44,734 bases of DNA from Thiofaba sp049322715 (GTDB taxonomy: Bacteria > Pseudomonadota > Gammaproteobacteria > Halothiobacillales > Halothiobacillaceae). Positions 8,231-16,659 of this stretch are shown in pieces. Location: assembly GCA_049322715.1 (NCBI GenBank), contig JBMOQP010000043.1, positions 1 to 44,734 of the forward strand, in the 5' to 3' direction. Numbering within the stretch: position 1 is the stretch's first letter; each line of letters starts with the position of its first letter. Under the pieces are notes generated by a model that was not told where the DNA came from, did no database searches, and saw nothing but the letters and a program-made list of their open reading frames with translations. The translations under genes were made by a program, and so were the position numbers.

Positions 8231-9019
8231 ATGACCACGAACGCCCTTGAGTCCCGCCTGAAGATCCAGCTCGCCGCGCATGCGGATGACATCCAGCGTA
8301 GCCAGCGCCTGCGTCACCAGGTCTTCGTCGAGGAGATGGGCGCCCAGGCCCAGGTGGACGCGAGCGGCCTCGAGTTCGACCACTACGATGCCTACTGCCA
8401 TCACCTCCTGGTGATCGATCAGGACAGCGACACCGTAGTCGCCAGCACCCGCATCCTCACCGACACCCAGGCCCGGGCCGCCGGCGGCTTTTACTCCGCC
8501 AACGAGTTCGACATGGACATGATTCACCACCTGCCCGGCCGGGTGATGGAGATCGGCCGTACCTGCGTGCATCCGGAACATCGCAACGGTGCAACCATCG
8601 GCATGCTGTGGCAGGGGCTCGCCCGCTTCATGGAGATCCACCGCATCGGCCACCTGTTCGGTTGCGCCAGCATCCCGATGCAGGACGGCGGCCTCGCAGC
8701 GCGCCTGATCATGGACGAGCTGCGCGGCAAGTTCATGAGTCCAGAAGACCGTCGCGTGGCCCCTCGCCTGGCCCTGCCGCGGATCGACGCCGCAGCGGAG
8801 GCGGCGGGCAAGGTGCGCATGCCCCCCCTGCTCAAGGCCTACATGCGCCTGGGCGCGCAGATCTGCGGCGAGCCCTGCTGGGACCCGGAATTCGGCTGCG
8901 CGGACATCTTCATCCTGCTCGATGTCGATCGCCTGCAGGCGCGCTATCATCGCCACTTCGTCCTCCGCCAGGCCCCCATCCAGCATGAAGCCCGCCCGGC
9001 CGCTCACGAGGCTGCTTAA
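8231..9019 (+). CDS. olsB: ornithine N-alpha-acyltransferase (OlsB-like)
   Basis: A 262-residue GNAT-fold acyltransferase of the hemolysin/OlsB group (Acetyltransf_5). OlsB transfers a 3-hydroxyacyl chain from acyl-ACP to ornithine, giving lyso-ornithine lipid. Evidence: RLRHQVFVEEMG near residue 27, EFDHYDAYCHHLLV, the core EIGRTCVHPEHRNGATIGMLW, and FGCASIPMQD. ATG 8231 has a good GGAGG ribosome-binding site (8217-8222 area); upstream in-frame sequence runs through the intergenic hairpins and is not coding. The next gene is a PlsC-type acyltransferase starting 35 bases before this stop, the olsB-olsA order known from Pseudomonas, which supports the assignment over a generic N-acyl amino acid synthase. 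Confidence 0.85.
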   Translation: MTTNALESRLKIQLAAHADDIQRSQRLRHQVFVEEMGAQAQVDASGLEFDHYDAYCHHLLVIDQDSDTVVASTRILTDTQARAAGGFYSANEFDMDMIHHLPGRVMEIGRTCVHPEHRNGATIGMLWQGLARFMEIHRIGHLFGCASIPMQDGGLAARLIMDELRGKFMSPEDRRVAPRLALPRIDAAAEAAGKVRMPPLLKAYMRLGAQICGEPCWDPEFGCADIFILLDVDRLQARYHRHFVLRQAPIQHEARPAAHEAA

Positions 9020-9740
9020 GACCCTCAAGGTCGCCCTCCAGCTCCTGCGGGGCGTCCTGCGCGCCCTGCTCATCCGCAACCCGTTCGAGCCTCGCAACGC
9101 CCGCATCATCCGCGCCTGGCATGCGGCGGTATGCCGCGCGCACGGCCTCGAGGTGGTGGCCCATGGCCAGCCGCTGCCGGGTGCGCTGTATGCCAGCAAC
9201 CACGTCTCCTGGCTGGACATCCCCGTGCTCGCCAGCCAGATCGAGGGCTCCCGCTTCCTGTCCAAGTCCGAGGTGCGCGGCTGGCCGCTGGTCGGCCTGC
9301 TGGCCCGCCGGGCCGGCACCCTGTTCATCACCCGCGGCCAGGGCCAGCACGAGGCGAGCCGGCAGATTGCCGAGGCCCTGCGCGAAGGACATGGCGTGAT
9401 GCTGTTCGCCGAGGGCACCACCACCGACGGACTGAGCCTGAGACGCTTCCACCCCCGCCTGCTGCAGGCGGCGGTGGAGACCGGCACCCCCATCCAGCCG
9501 GTCGCCCTGCGCTACCTCGACGCCGAAGGCCAGCCCAACCCGCGGGCGGCCTATGCGCATGGCGACACCGTCATGGACACCTTCCGCCGCGTGGTGGCCG
9601 AGGACGGCCTGCGCGTCGAGGTGCACTTCCTGTCCCCCATCCACCCTGCCGACCTGCCGCGCAGCCGGATCGCCGCCCTCGCCCACGCCCGCGTGGCCGA
9701 GGCACTCGGCTTCGCCCACCACGCCGAGGCGGAAGCATGA
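8985..9740 (+). CDS. olsA: lyso-ornithine lipid O-acyltransferase (OlsA/PlsC family)
   Basis: A 251-residue membrane-associated acyltransferase of the PlsC family. It carries the catalytic NHVSWLD box (NHx4D), the FITRG motif, and FAEGTTTDG (the EGTT block). OlsA acylates the hydroxyl of the acyl chain added by OlsB to complete ornithine lipid. ATG 8985 lies inside the end of olsB (35-base overlap), which indicates tight coupling. The alternative is a plain 1-acylglycerol-3-phosphate acyltransferase; the operon partner makes OlsA more likely. Ornithine lipids replace phospholipids under phosphate limitation in many bacteria; no Pho box was identified here. Confidence 0.85.
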   Translation: MKPARPLTRLLKTLKVALQLLRGVLRALLIRNPFEPRNARIIRAWHAAVCRAHGLEVVAHGQPLPGALYASNHVSWLDIPVLASQIEGSRFLSKSEVRGWPLVGLLARRAGTLFITRGQGQHEASRQIAEALREGHGVMLFAEGTTTDGLSLRRFHPRLLQAAVETGTPIQPVALRYLDAEGQPNPRAAYAHGDTVMDTFRRVVAEDGLRVEVHFLSPIHPADLPRSRIAALAHARVAEALGFAHHAEAEA

Positions 9741-10186
9741 GCGCGCGGTGGTGGACTACGAAGCCCCTGGAGCAGATGAGCCCGCAGGAGTGGGAGGGCC
9801 TGTGCGACGGCTGCGGCCTGTGCTGCCTGCACAAGCTGGAGGACGAGGACGACGGCACGGTGTACACCACCAACGTCGCCTGCGAGTTGCTGGACTGCGC
9901 CAGCGCGCGCTGCTCCGACTACCCGAACCGCCAGCGGCGCGTGCCCGGCTGCACCGTGCTGCGCGCCGAGGATGTGGCCGCCTTCCACTGGCTGCCCCCC
10001 ACCTGCGCCTACCGTCTCGTCGCGGAGGGCCGCGACCTGCCGGACTGGCACCCGCTGCGCACCGGCCGGCCGGACTCCACCCGTGCCGCGGGCCATTCGG
10101 TCGCCGGGCGCTGCCTGTCTGCACGCGAAGTGGATATGGAAACGCTCGAGGACCACATCATCCACTGGCTGGACATCCCCCGTTGA
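9737..10186 (+). CDS. YcgN-family (UPF0260) cysteine-cluster protein
   Basis: A 149-residue protein of the UPF0260/YcgN family. The cysteines fall in the expected pattern: LCDGCGLCCLHK near residue 23, then VACELLDCASARCSDY and RVPGCTVL, then PPTCAYR and GRCLSA. Such clusters (CxxCxxxCC type) suggest a bound metal, but the family's role is unknown. The ATG overlaps the olsA stop (ATGA), so it is part of the olsBA transcript. Family length is about 150, so it is complete. Confidence 0.88.
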   Translation: MSARWWTTKPLEQMSPQEWEGLCDGCGLCCLHKLEDEDDGTVYTTNVACELLDCASARCSDYPNRQRRVPGCTVLRAEDVAAFHWLPPTCAYRLVAEGRDLPDWHPLRTGRPDSTRAAGHSVAGRCLSAREVDMETLEDHIIHWLDIPR

Positions 10187-10242
10187 CCCTGCAGGGCGCG
10201 TGCGCCGATAATCCGCGCCGCCCCAAGCCCCCTCCTGAGTCC

Positions 10243-10530
10243 ATGCTCTTCTCGCGTCGCATCATCGTCTTCCTGCTCGCACTCGCCCTGGGCGTGCTCG
10301 GCGGCATGGCAAGCGCGGCCGAAACCCGCGAGGATCTGGTCCAGGAACTGGCGCATGTCGACCACGCCCTGTCCGCTCCGGATAGCGTGGATCCGCAGGA
10401 CCACGACCCTCTGCACCCGCCGGTGCCGCACGCGGCCCCGCTGCCCTACCCCCACCAGAACGCATCCCCGTCCCCGTCCGTGCGCGATCACCTGCGCCCA
10501 CCGCTCGCCCCCCCTCCCTTGCTCGCCTGA
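10243..10530 (+). CDS. small secreted His/Pro-rich protein
   Basis: A 95-residue protein that I do not recognise. It begins with a clear signal peptide (RRIIVFLLALALGVLGGMASA, cleavage near residue 28). The mature part has many His residues spaced by Asp and Pro (HVDHALS, DHDPLHPPVPHAAP, YPHQN) and a Pro-rich tail. This composition suits a periplasmic metal-binding peptide. It lies 205 bases upstream of the efflux operon on the same strand. Metal binding is an inference from composition and position only. Confidence 0.55.
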   Translation: MLFSRRIIVFLLALALGVLGGMASAAETREDLVQELAHVDHALSAPDSVDPQDHDPLHPPVPHAAPLPYPHQNASPSPSVRDHLRPPLAPPPLLA

Positions 10531-10579
10531 GCCATCCCCAACGCCCGAAGCCCGTACGGCCTGCCGCGCCGGCCTGATT

Positions 10580-10615
10580 GCAGGTGTGGTACGCCTTTTG
10601 CAGTCCTCCACCTGC
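10580..10615. promoter_or_regulatory. inverted repeat upstream of the efflux operon
   Basis: GCAGGTG (10580-10586) and CACCTGC (10609-10615) form a perfect 7-base inverted repeat in the 205-base gap between the small secreted protein and the outer-membrane efflux gene. The arms are about three helical turns apart centre to centre, so it could be an operator for a metal regulator not encoded here. No clear -35/-10 pair was assigned. Confidence 0.25.
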
Positions 10616-10735
10616 CATGGCTGCACCTCGCTTCGGAACCCAAAGTCCGCCAACCGCGCCAGGACAAGGCCACGCGCCCCCTGAGCAGCCTGCGGCGCTT
10701 ACCAGAATCAAGCACTGCCAAGACGACGACCACCT

Positions 10736-12010
10736 ATGCACCAAGCCCCAACCCGCACCGCACGCACCAGAATAAGGCAGGGCATCCTGCTGCTCGCCTG
10801 CGCACTCGGGTCTGCCCAGGCCAGCGCTCTCGAGGCCCCTGTCACCAGACTGGCCCTGTCCCAAGCTATCGAGGCTGCTCTGCACCACTATCCCGACCTC
10901 GGCGTGGCGCAGGCCGCCATCGACGAGGCCCGGGCCCAGTTGGTCCAGGCGCAGGCCCGCCCTAACCCGGAGCTCGAGCTGCTGACGGGGCGCATCCATG
11001 CGCGCCGCGATGCTGGAGCCCCCGGGCCCCAGCACCTGCTCAACCTGGCCCAGCCGCTGGAATGGCCGGAGGCACGCGAGGCGCGTCAGGAAATCGCCCG
11101 GCAGGACATCGTGGCGGCCGAGGCCCAAGCCAGCCAGACCCGGTCCGAGCTGATCCAGCAGGTCAAGCTGGCCTACATCCATGTGCTGAGCGCGGAGGAA
11201 TCGCTGCGCCTGGCCGAGGAGGACCAGCAGCACATCCTCGGCGTTCGCGACCGGGTCAAGGCCATGGTCGGCGTCGGAGAAGCCCCGCGCTACGAGGCGG
11301 TCAAGGCCGAAGCCGAGGCACTGGCGGCCGCCCGCCAAGTGGAGACCGCCCGCCACCAACTGCGGGCCGCGCGCGGCATCCTCGCCAACCTGACCGGCAG
11401 TTCGGGCAGCGCCACCGGACCGCTGGACGCCACCCTGCCGGAGCAGGTGGACATGGCCACCCTGCGCCTGGGCATGGAGCAGACCAACCCCCGCTACGCC
11501 CGTGCACGCGCCACCGTGGCCGCTGCCCGAGCGCGGGTGGGCGAGGCGCGTGCCGACCGGATCCCGGCCCCCACCCTCAAGGCCGGACTTGAACGCTATC
11601 CGGACAGCGATGCCTGGACGGTCGGCCTGTCGATGCCCCTCCCGCTGCTTGACCAGCGCCAGGGACAGGTTGCCGCCGCCGAGGCCCGCCTGGACCGCGC
11701 GCTGGCCGAGGGCCGGCTGGACATGCTGGTGATCGAGCGCGAACTGGAACAGGGCTATCACCGCTACCGCAGCGCACGCGCCCAGCTGCAGGCCATCGAA
11801 GGCGGCCTGCTGGCGGAGGCCCAGGATGCGCTGAGGGTGGCCGAAACCGCCTACCGCGCTGGCGAGCGCGGCATCCTCGACGTGCTGGATGCCCGCCGCA
11901 CCCTCCGTGCCGTCCGCCTCGACCGGATCCAGGCCCTGTTCGACACCTATGCCGCCCTGTTCGATCTCGAGCGCCTGAGTGGAACCGAACTCCTGCGAGT
12001 GAATCCCTGA
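10736..12010 (+). CDS. outer-membrane efflux protein (CzcC/TolC family)
   Basis: A 424-residue outer-membrane factor of a tripartite heavy-metal efflux pump. It has an N-terminal signal peptide (GILLLACALGSAQASA), followed by the two OEP repeats of long helices seen in CzcC: LSQAIEAALHHYPDLGVAQAAI in the first and YARARATVAAARARVGEAR in the second. The C-terminal ERGILDVLDARRTL is typical of CzcC. No zinc-specific signature is evident. The stop TGA overlaps the ATG of the next gene by one base. It should form the outer-membrane channel for the adaptor and pump encoded next. Confidence 0.9.
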   Translation: MHQAPTRTARTRIRQGILLLACALGSAQASALEAPVTRLALSQAIEAALHHYPDLGVAQAAIDEARAQLVQAQARPNPELELLTGRIHARRDAGAPGPQHLLNLAQPLEWPEAREARQEIARQDIVAAEAQASQTRSELIQQVKLAYIHVLSAEESLRLAEEDQQHILGVRDRVKAMVGVGEAPRYEAVKAEAEALAAARQVETARHQLRAARGILANLTGSSGSATGPLDATLPEQVDMATLRLGMEQTNPRYARARATVAAARARVGEARADRIPAPTLKAGLERYPDSDAWTVGLSMPLPLLDQRQGQVAAAEARLDRALAEGRLDMLVIERELEQGYHRYRSARAQLQAIEGGLLAEAQDALRVAETAYRAGERGILDVLDARRTLRAVRLDRIQALFDTYAALFDLERLSGTELLRVNP

Positions 12011-13188
12011 TGAATACCCGTAACATCTCCTTCACCCTCCCCGTCCTGATGGCCTGCGGCCTCCTTCTTGCCGGCTGCGACGACCAGGCCGCCCCGGCAG
12101 CCGCCTTCGTGTCCGCCCCCGCGGAACACACCAGGCCGCAGGATCCCAACGTGATCACGCCCTCCGCCAGCCTGCGCGAGCGCCTGACCGTGACCCCGCT
12201 CGAGCGCGGTGCCTGGCGCGACATCCAGCGCGTCCCGGGCACCGTACGCCTGGACGAACAGCGCATGGCCCGCATCGGCTCCGCCGTCAGCGGGCGCGTC
12301 AGCAGCATCCTCGTGCAGCCGGGCGATACCGTCCGCCGCGGCGACGTGCTGGCCATGCTCAACAGCCCGGAGCTGGCCGACGCCCAGCTGGCCTACCTCA
12401 AGGCCCTCTCTGGCCGCCACCTGAAGGCGCGCGAAGTGCAGCGCGCCCGCAGCCTGGTGGACAGCGGGGTGATCAGCGAGGCCGAACTGCAGCGCCGCGA
12501 GAATGACCTCGACGAGGTGAGCTTCGACGTCAGCGCCCTGGCCGACCGTCTGCGCGTACTTGGCATGTCGCAGCAGGCCATCGACACGCTGGCCAGCACA
12601 CGTCGCATCGACTCCAGCGCGCCGCTCACCGCCAGCCTCGACGGCACCGTGATCGAGCGCAAGATCGCCCCCGGCCAGGTGCTGCAGGCCACGGATGACG
12701 CCTTCACCGTGGCCGACCTCGGCCATGTCTGGGTGGTGGCGGAAATCCCCGAGCAGGCCGCCGCGCACCTGAGCGTGGGCCAGAAGGTAGAAATCAGCTT
12801 CCCGGCCCTGGGCGAAGATGCCCCGCGCGGGGGCGAGCTGATCTATGTCAGCGCCACGGTGAACCCGCAGACCCGCACCATCGCCGTGCGCAGCGACGTG
12901 GACAATGCCGACCGCCGGCTGAAGCCGGACATGCTGGCGCTGATGGTGATCCAGGGCGAAGGGGTGGAGCGGCCGATCATCCCCGACCGTGCCGTGGTGC
13001 GCGAGAACAACGCCGACTTCGTGTTCGTGCAGCAGCCGGACGGTGCCTTCCGCCTGACCCCGGTCACCCTCGGTGCGGAGCGCAACGACCAGCGCCCTGT
13101 GCTTGATGGACTGCGGGACGGTGAATCCATCGTGGTCGACGGCGCCTTCCACCTGAACAACGAACGCCGCCGCCAGGAACTGGAGTGA
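12010..13188 (+). CDS. membrane fusion (adaptor) lipoprotein of an RND metal pump, CzcB/CusB-like
   Basis: A 392-residue periplasmic adaptor. The N-terminus has a lipobox (LLLAGCDD, Cys near residue 21), so it is probably lipid-anchored. Landmarks: RIGSAVSGRVSSILVQPGD, the first half of the biotinyl-like barrel-sandwich domain; a long hairpin (LAYLKALSGRHLKAREVQRA); then ASLDGTVIERKIAPGQVL, the second half; then ADLGHVWVVAEI and the beta-barrel and membrane-proximal domains (YVSATVNPQTRTIAVRSDV). No His/Met-rich metal-binding N-terminal stretch like that of CzcB is visible. One-base overlap with the upstream gene; four bases before the pump gene. Confidence 0.9.
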   Translation: MNTRNISFTLPVLMACGLLLAGCDDQAAPAAAFVSAPAEHTRPQDPNVITPSASLRERLTVTPLERGAWRDIQRVPGTVRLDEQRMARIGSAVSGRVSSILVQPGDTVRRGDVLAMLNSPELADAQLAYLKALSGRHLKAREVQRARSLVDSGVISEAELQRRENDLDEVSFDVSALADRLRVLGMSQQAIDTLASTRRIDSSAPLTASLDGTVIERKIAPGQVLQATDDAFTVADLGHVWVVAEIPEQAAAHLSVGQKVEISFPALGEDAPRGGELIYVSATVNPQTRTIAVRSDVDNADRRLKPDMLALMVIQGEGVERPIIPDRAVVRENNADFVFVQQPDGAFRLTPVTLGAERNDQRPVLDGLRDGESIVVDGAFHLNNERRRQELE

Positions 13189-13192
13189 GACC

Positions 13193-16100
13193 ATGATCGA
13201 GAGCCTGATGCGCTTTGCGCTCCAGCAGCGCATTGTCGTCGCTGCCCTGGCCCTGGTGCTGCTAGCCTTCGGCCTGCACGCGGTGCAAAACCTGTCGGTC
13301 GATGCCTTCCCGGACGTGACCAACGTCCAGGTGCAGATCGCCACCGAGGCACCAGGACGCTCGCCCGACGAGGTCGAACGCCTCGTCACCGTGCCGCTCG
13401 AGATCGCCATGACCGGCCTGCCGGGCCTGGAGGAGCAACGTTCGCTGAACAAGAACGGCCTGTCGCTGATCACCCTGGTGTTCACCGATGCGACCGACGT
13501 CTACTTCGCCCGCCAGCTGGTCATGGAGCGGCTGATGGAGGTCGGCGACCGTCTGCCCGAGGGCATCACCCCCGTGCTCGGTCCGGTCTCCACGGGCCTC
13601 GGCGAGGTCTACCAGTACACCCTGGAGCATCCGTCCGACGGCAACCGCGCTTTGACGCAGGACGAGCTGATGGAGCGCCGCATCGTGCAGGACTGGGTGC
13701 TGCGCCCGCTGTTGCGCGGCATCCCGGGCGTGGCGGAGATCAATTCGCAGGGCGGCTACGTCAAGCAGTACGAGGTGCTGACCCAGCCCTCGCGCCTGCG
13801 CCACTACGGCCTGACCCTGCATGACGTGATGACCGCGCTGGAGCGCAACAATGCCAATGCCGGCGGGGGCATCCTGCCGCAGGGCGCGGAGCAGTACCTG
13901 GTACGCGGCGTGGGCCTGATCCGCGACGAGCACGACCTGGAAATGATCGTCCTGAAGGAGGTCGACGGCATCCCGGTCTACGTGCGCGACGTCGCCGAGG
14001 TCCGCATCGGCCACATGGTCCGCCAGGGCGCGCTGGTGAAGAACGGCGTGACCGAGTCGGTCGGCGGCATCGTGCTGATGATGCGCGGCGGCAATGCCAA
14101 GGAGGTGGTCAGCCGCATCCAGCAGCGCGTCGAACAAATCAACAGCCAGGGCATGCTGCCCGGCGGGCTGAAGATCGTGCCCTACTACGACCGCAGCGAG
14201 TTGGTCGACGCCGCCCTGTTCACCGTCACCAAGGTGCTGCTGGAAGCGGTCATCTTCGTCGTCATCGTGCTGGTGGTGTTCCTCGGCGACATACGCTCCT
14301 CGCTGATCGTGGTCGCCACCCTTATCCTCACCCCGCTGATCACCTTCATCGTGATGAACCAGGTCGGCCTGTCGGCCAACCTGATGTCGCTCGGCGGTCT
14401 CGCCATCGCCATCGGCCTGATGGTGGACGGCGCGGTGGTGGTGGTGGAGAACGCCTACGCCCATCTCGGCCGGCCGGAAAACCGTCATGAAAGCCGGCTG
14501 CGGGTGATCCTCGGCGCGGCGCGAGAGGTCAGCACCCCGGTGGTGTTCGGCGTCGGCATCATCATCCTCGTGTTCCTGCCGCTGATGACCCTGCAGGGCA
14601 TGGAGGGCAAGATGTTCGCGCCGCTGGCCTACACCATCGCCATCTCCCTCGCGGTGGCGCTGGTGCTGGCGCTGACGCTGACTCCGGTGCTGTCGTCCTA
14701 CATGCTCAAGGGGGGCAAGGAGCACGACACGCGCGTGATCGCGCTGCTCAAGCGCCCCTACCTCAGGCTGCTGAACTGGTCGCTCGGCCACGAGCGCACG
14801 GTGATGGGCGCGGCGGGCGCACTGCTGGCGGTCACCGTGGCCCTGTTCGGACTGCTGGGCACGGCCTTCATCCCGGAGATGAAGGAGGGCTCGATCGTGC
14901 CGGGCATCAACCGCGTTCCCAACATCAGCCTGGACGAGTCGATCAAGATCGAGCAGGAGGCCATGCGGCTGGTGATGGAGGTGCCGGGCGTGAAATCCGC
15001 CGTGTCCGGCGTCGGACGGGGCGAGAGCCCGGCCGACCCGCAGGGCCAGAACGAGTCGACCCCGATCGTCTCGCTGCTGCCGCGCGACCAGTGGCCGGAA
15101 GGCTGGACCCAGGACGACATCGCCGCCGCCATGCGCGACAAGCTGGCCGTGCTGCCAGGCGTGCAGGTCGTGATGGCGCAGCCGATTTCCGACCGGGTGG
15201 ACGAGATGGTGACCGGTGTGCGCTCGGACGTGGCGGTCAAGGTTTTCGGCGACGACCTCGAGGTACTCAAGGCCAAGGCTGACGAGATCGCCCGCGTGGC
15301 CAGCGGTGTGGCCGGTGCGCGCGACATCCGCGTCGAACGGGTCACCGGCCAGCAGTACCTGAACATCGACATCGACCGGCAGGCACTGGCCCGCCACGGC
15401 CTCAACGTGGCCGAGGTCAACGACATGATCGAGACGGCCATCGGCGGCCGTGTCGCCACCGACGTGTACGAGGGCGAACGCCGCTTCGGCGTGCTGCTGC
15501 GCTACCCGGAGATGTACCGCGACAACATCGAGGGGATCCGCAATCTGCAACTGGTGGCCCCCGGCGGCGCGCGCGTTCCGCTCGGCAACGTGGCCAGGGT
15601 GGAGGTGATCGACGGCCCGGCCCAGATCAGCCGCGAAAACGCCCGGCGCCGCATCGTGGTCGGCGTCAACGTGCAGGATCGCGACCTCGGCGGCTTCGTC
15701 GCCGAGCTGCAGTCCACCGTGGCGGAGAAGGTCAGCCTGCCGGATGGCTACTATCTGGAATGGGGCGGACAGTTCCAGAACATGGACCGCGCCATGAAGC
15801 ACCTGATGGTCATCATCCCGGCCACGGTGGCGGCGATCTTCTTCCTGCTGTTCCTGCTGTTCAACTCGCTGCGCATGGCCAGCCTGATCATGCTCGTGCT
15901 GCCCTTCGCCTCGGTCGGCGGGGTGCTGGCGCTGCTGGTCACCGGCGAATACCTGTCGGTGCCAGCCTCGGTCGGCTTCATCGCCCTGTGGGGCATCGCC
16001 GTGCTCAATGGAGTGGTGCTGATCTCCTACATCCGCAGCCTGCGCGACGAGGGGCTGTCGCAGCTGGAGGCGGTCAGCCGGGCTTGCCAGCAGCGCTTCC

Positions 16101-16294
16101 GGCCAGTGATGATGACCGCCACCGTGGCGATGCTGGGCCTGATCCCCTTCCTGTTCGCGACGGGGCCGGGCTCCGAGGTGCAGAAACCGCTCGCCATCGT
16201 GGTGATCGGCGGCCTCATCACCTCCACCCTGCTGACCCTGGTGGTGCTGCCCACGCTGTACCGTTTCTTCGAAGAACGTCGAGTCGAGGCCTGA
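13193..16294 (+). CDS. heavy-metal RND efflux pump (CzcA/CusA superfamily)
   Basis: A 1033-residue inner-membrane proton/metal antiporter with the standard HME-RND plan: TM1, a large periplasmic loop, TM2-6, a second loop, TM8-12. The N-terminus (VDAFPDVTNVQVQI) and LGPVSTGLGEVYQY are typical. In TM4 the sequence is GGLAIAIGLMVDGAVVVVEN: Asp412 and Glu419 match CzcA D408 and E415, but the first Asp of the CzcA DFG motif is Ala406, as in CusA. By eye, the periplasmic positions of CusA Met573 and Met623 are not Met, so Cu/Ag specificity is not supported. Substrate therefore undecided, with a divalent cation most likely. The last structural gene of the pump, eight bases before the PII-like gene. 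Confidence 0.93.
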   Translation: MIESLMRFALQQRIVVAALALVLLAFGLHAVQNLSVDAFPDVTNVQVQIATEAPGRSPDEVERLVTVPLEIAMTGLPGLEEQRSLNKNGLSLITLVFTDATDVYFARQLVMERLMEVGDRLPEGITPVLGPVSTGLGEVYQYTLEHPSDGNRALTQDELMERRIVQDWVLRPLLRGIPGVAEINSQGGYVKQYEVLTQPSRLRHYGLTLHDVMTALERNNANAGGGILPQGAEQYLVRGVGLIRDEHDLEMIVLKEVDGIPVYVRDVAEVRIGHMVRQGALVKNGVTESVGGIVLMMRGGNAKEVVSRIQQRVEQINSQGMLPGGLKIVPYYDRSELVDAALFTVTKVLLEAVIFVVIVLVVFLGDIRSSLIVVATLILTPLITFIVMNQVGLSANLMSLGGLAIAIGLMVDGAVVVVENAYAHLGRPENRHESRLRVILGAAREVSTPVVFGVGIIILVFLPLMTLQGMEGKMFAPLAYTIAISLAVALVLALTLTPVLSSYMLKGGKEHDTRVIALLKRPYLRLLNWSLGHERTVMGAAGALLAVTVALFGLLGTAFIPEMKEGSIVPGINRVPNISLDESIKIEQEAMRLVMEVPGVKSAVSGVGRGESPADPQGQNESTPIVSLLPRDQWPEGWTQDDIAAAMRDKLAVLPGVQVVMAQPISDRVDEMVTGVRSDVAVKVFGDDLEVLKAKADEIARVASGVAGARDIRVERVTGQQYLNIDIDRQALARHGLNVAEVNDMIETAIGGRVATDVYEGERRFGVLLRYPEMYRDNIEGIRNLQLVAPGGARVPLGNVARVEVIDGPAQISRENARRRIVVGVNVQDRDLGGFVAELQSTVAEKVSLPDGYYLEWGGQFQNMDRAMKHLMVIIPATVAAIFFLLFLLFNSLRMASLIMLVLPFASVGGVLALLVTGEYLSVPASVGFIALWGIAVLNGVVLISYIRSLRDEGLSQLEAVSRACQQRFRPVMMTATVAMLGLIPFLFATGPGSEVQKPLAIVVIGGLITSTLLTLVVLPTLYRFFEERRVEA

Positions 16295-16302
16295 GGACTG
16301 TC

Positions 16303-16650
16303 ATGAAAGAGATCAAGGCGATCATCCAGCCGCACCGGCTGCCCAAGATCCGCGCCGCCTTCCGCCACATCAAGGGCTTCCCCGGCATGACGGTGACCCG
16401 CGTGGAGGGCGCGGGGGCCAACGACCGGCGGCAGATCCGCAACATCAAGGACGAGCTGACCGACTACACCCCCAAGGTGCGGATCGACATCCTCTGTCCG
16501 AGCGAGCTGGTGGAAGGCATCCTGCAGGTGCTGGTCGAGGTGGGCCACACCGGCAACCCCGGCGACGGTGTGGTGTGGGTGACCGACATCGACCGCATGA
16601 TCAAGCTGACGGAAAAGATCGAGGTCGTCGAGCTGCCGCGCCCGGGCTGA
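16303..16650 (+). CDS. PII-like protein associated with metal efflux (PII-NG type)
   Basis: A 115-residue protein with the GlnB/GlnK fold: start MKEIKAIIQPHRLPKIRAAF, central VRIDILCPSELVEGILQVLVEVGHTG, and GDGVVWVTDIDRMIKL (the B/C-loop side). The T-loop region (GAGANDRRQIRNIKDELTDY) lacks the usual RGAEYxVDFLPK uridylylation segment, so regulation through Tyr51 by GlnD is not expected. PII proteins of this kind, encoded next to CzcA-type pumps, have been described as the PII-NG group; their target is not established. It starts eight bases after the pump gene, so it is the last gene of that operon. It may sense metal or nucleotide and modulate the pump. Confidence 0.88.
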   Translation: MKEIKAIIQPHRLPKIRAAFRHIKGFPGMTVTRVEGAGANDRRQIRNIKDELTDYTPKVRIDILCPSELVEGILQVLVEVGHTGNPGDGVVWVTDIDRMIKLTEKIEVVELPRPG

Positions 16651-16659
16651 CTTCAGCCC
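16644..16659. terminator. hairpin spanning the stop codons of two convergent genes
   Basis: GGGCTGACTTCAGCCC: 7-bp arms around a CT centre. The left arm holds the TGA of the PII-like gene and the right arm the TGA of znuB on the other strand; the genes are two bases apart. Symmetric and without T-runs, so a bidirectional end marker is possible but intrinsic termination is not certain. Confidence 0.4.

Noticed and set aside
13262..15802. 846-codon open frame opposite the RND pump gene
   Set aside because: His/Gln/Asp-rich antisense shadow of a high-GC gene with strong family matches on the plus strand.
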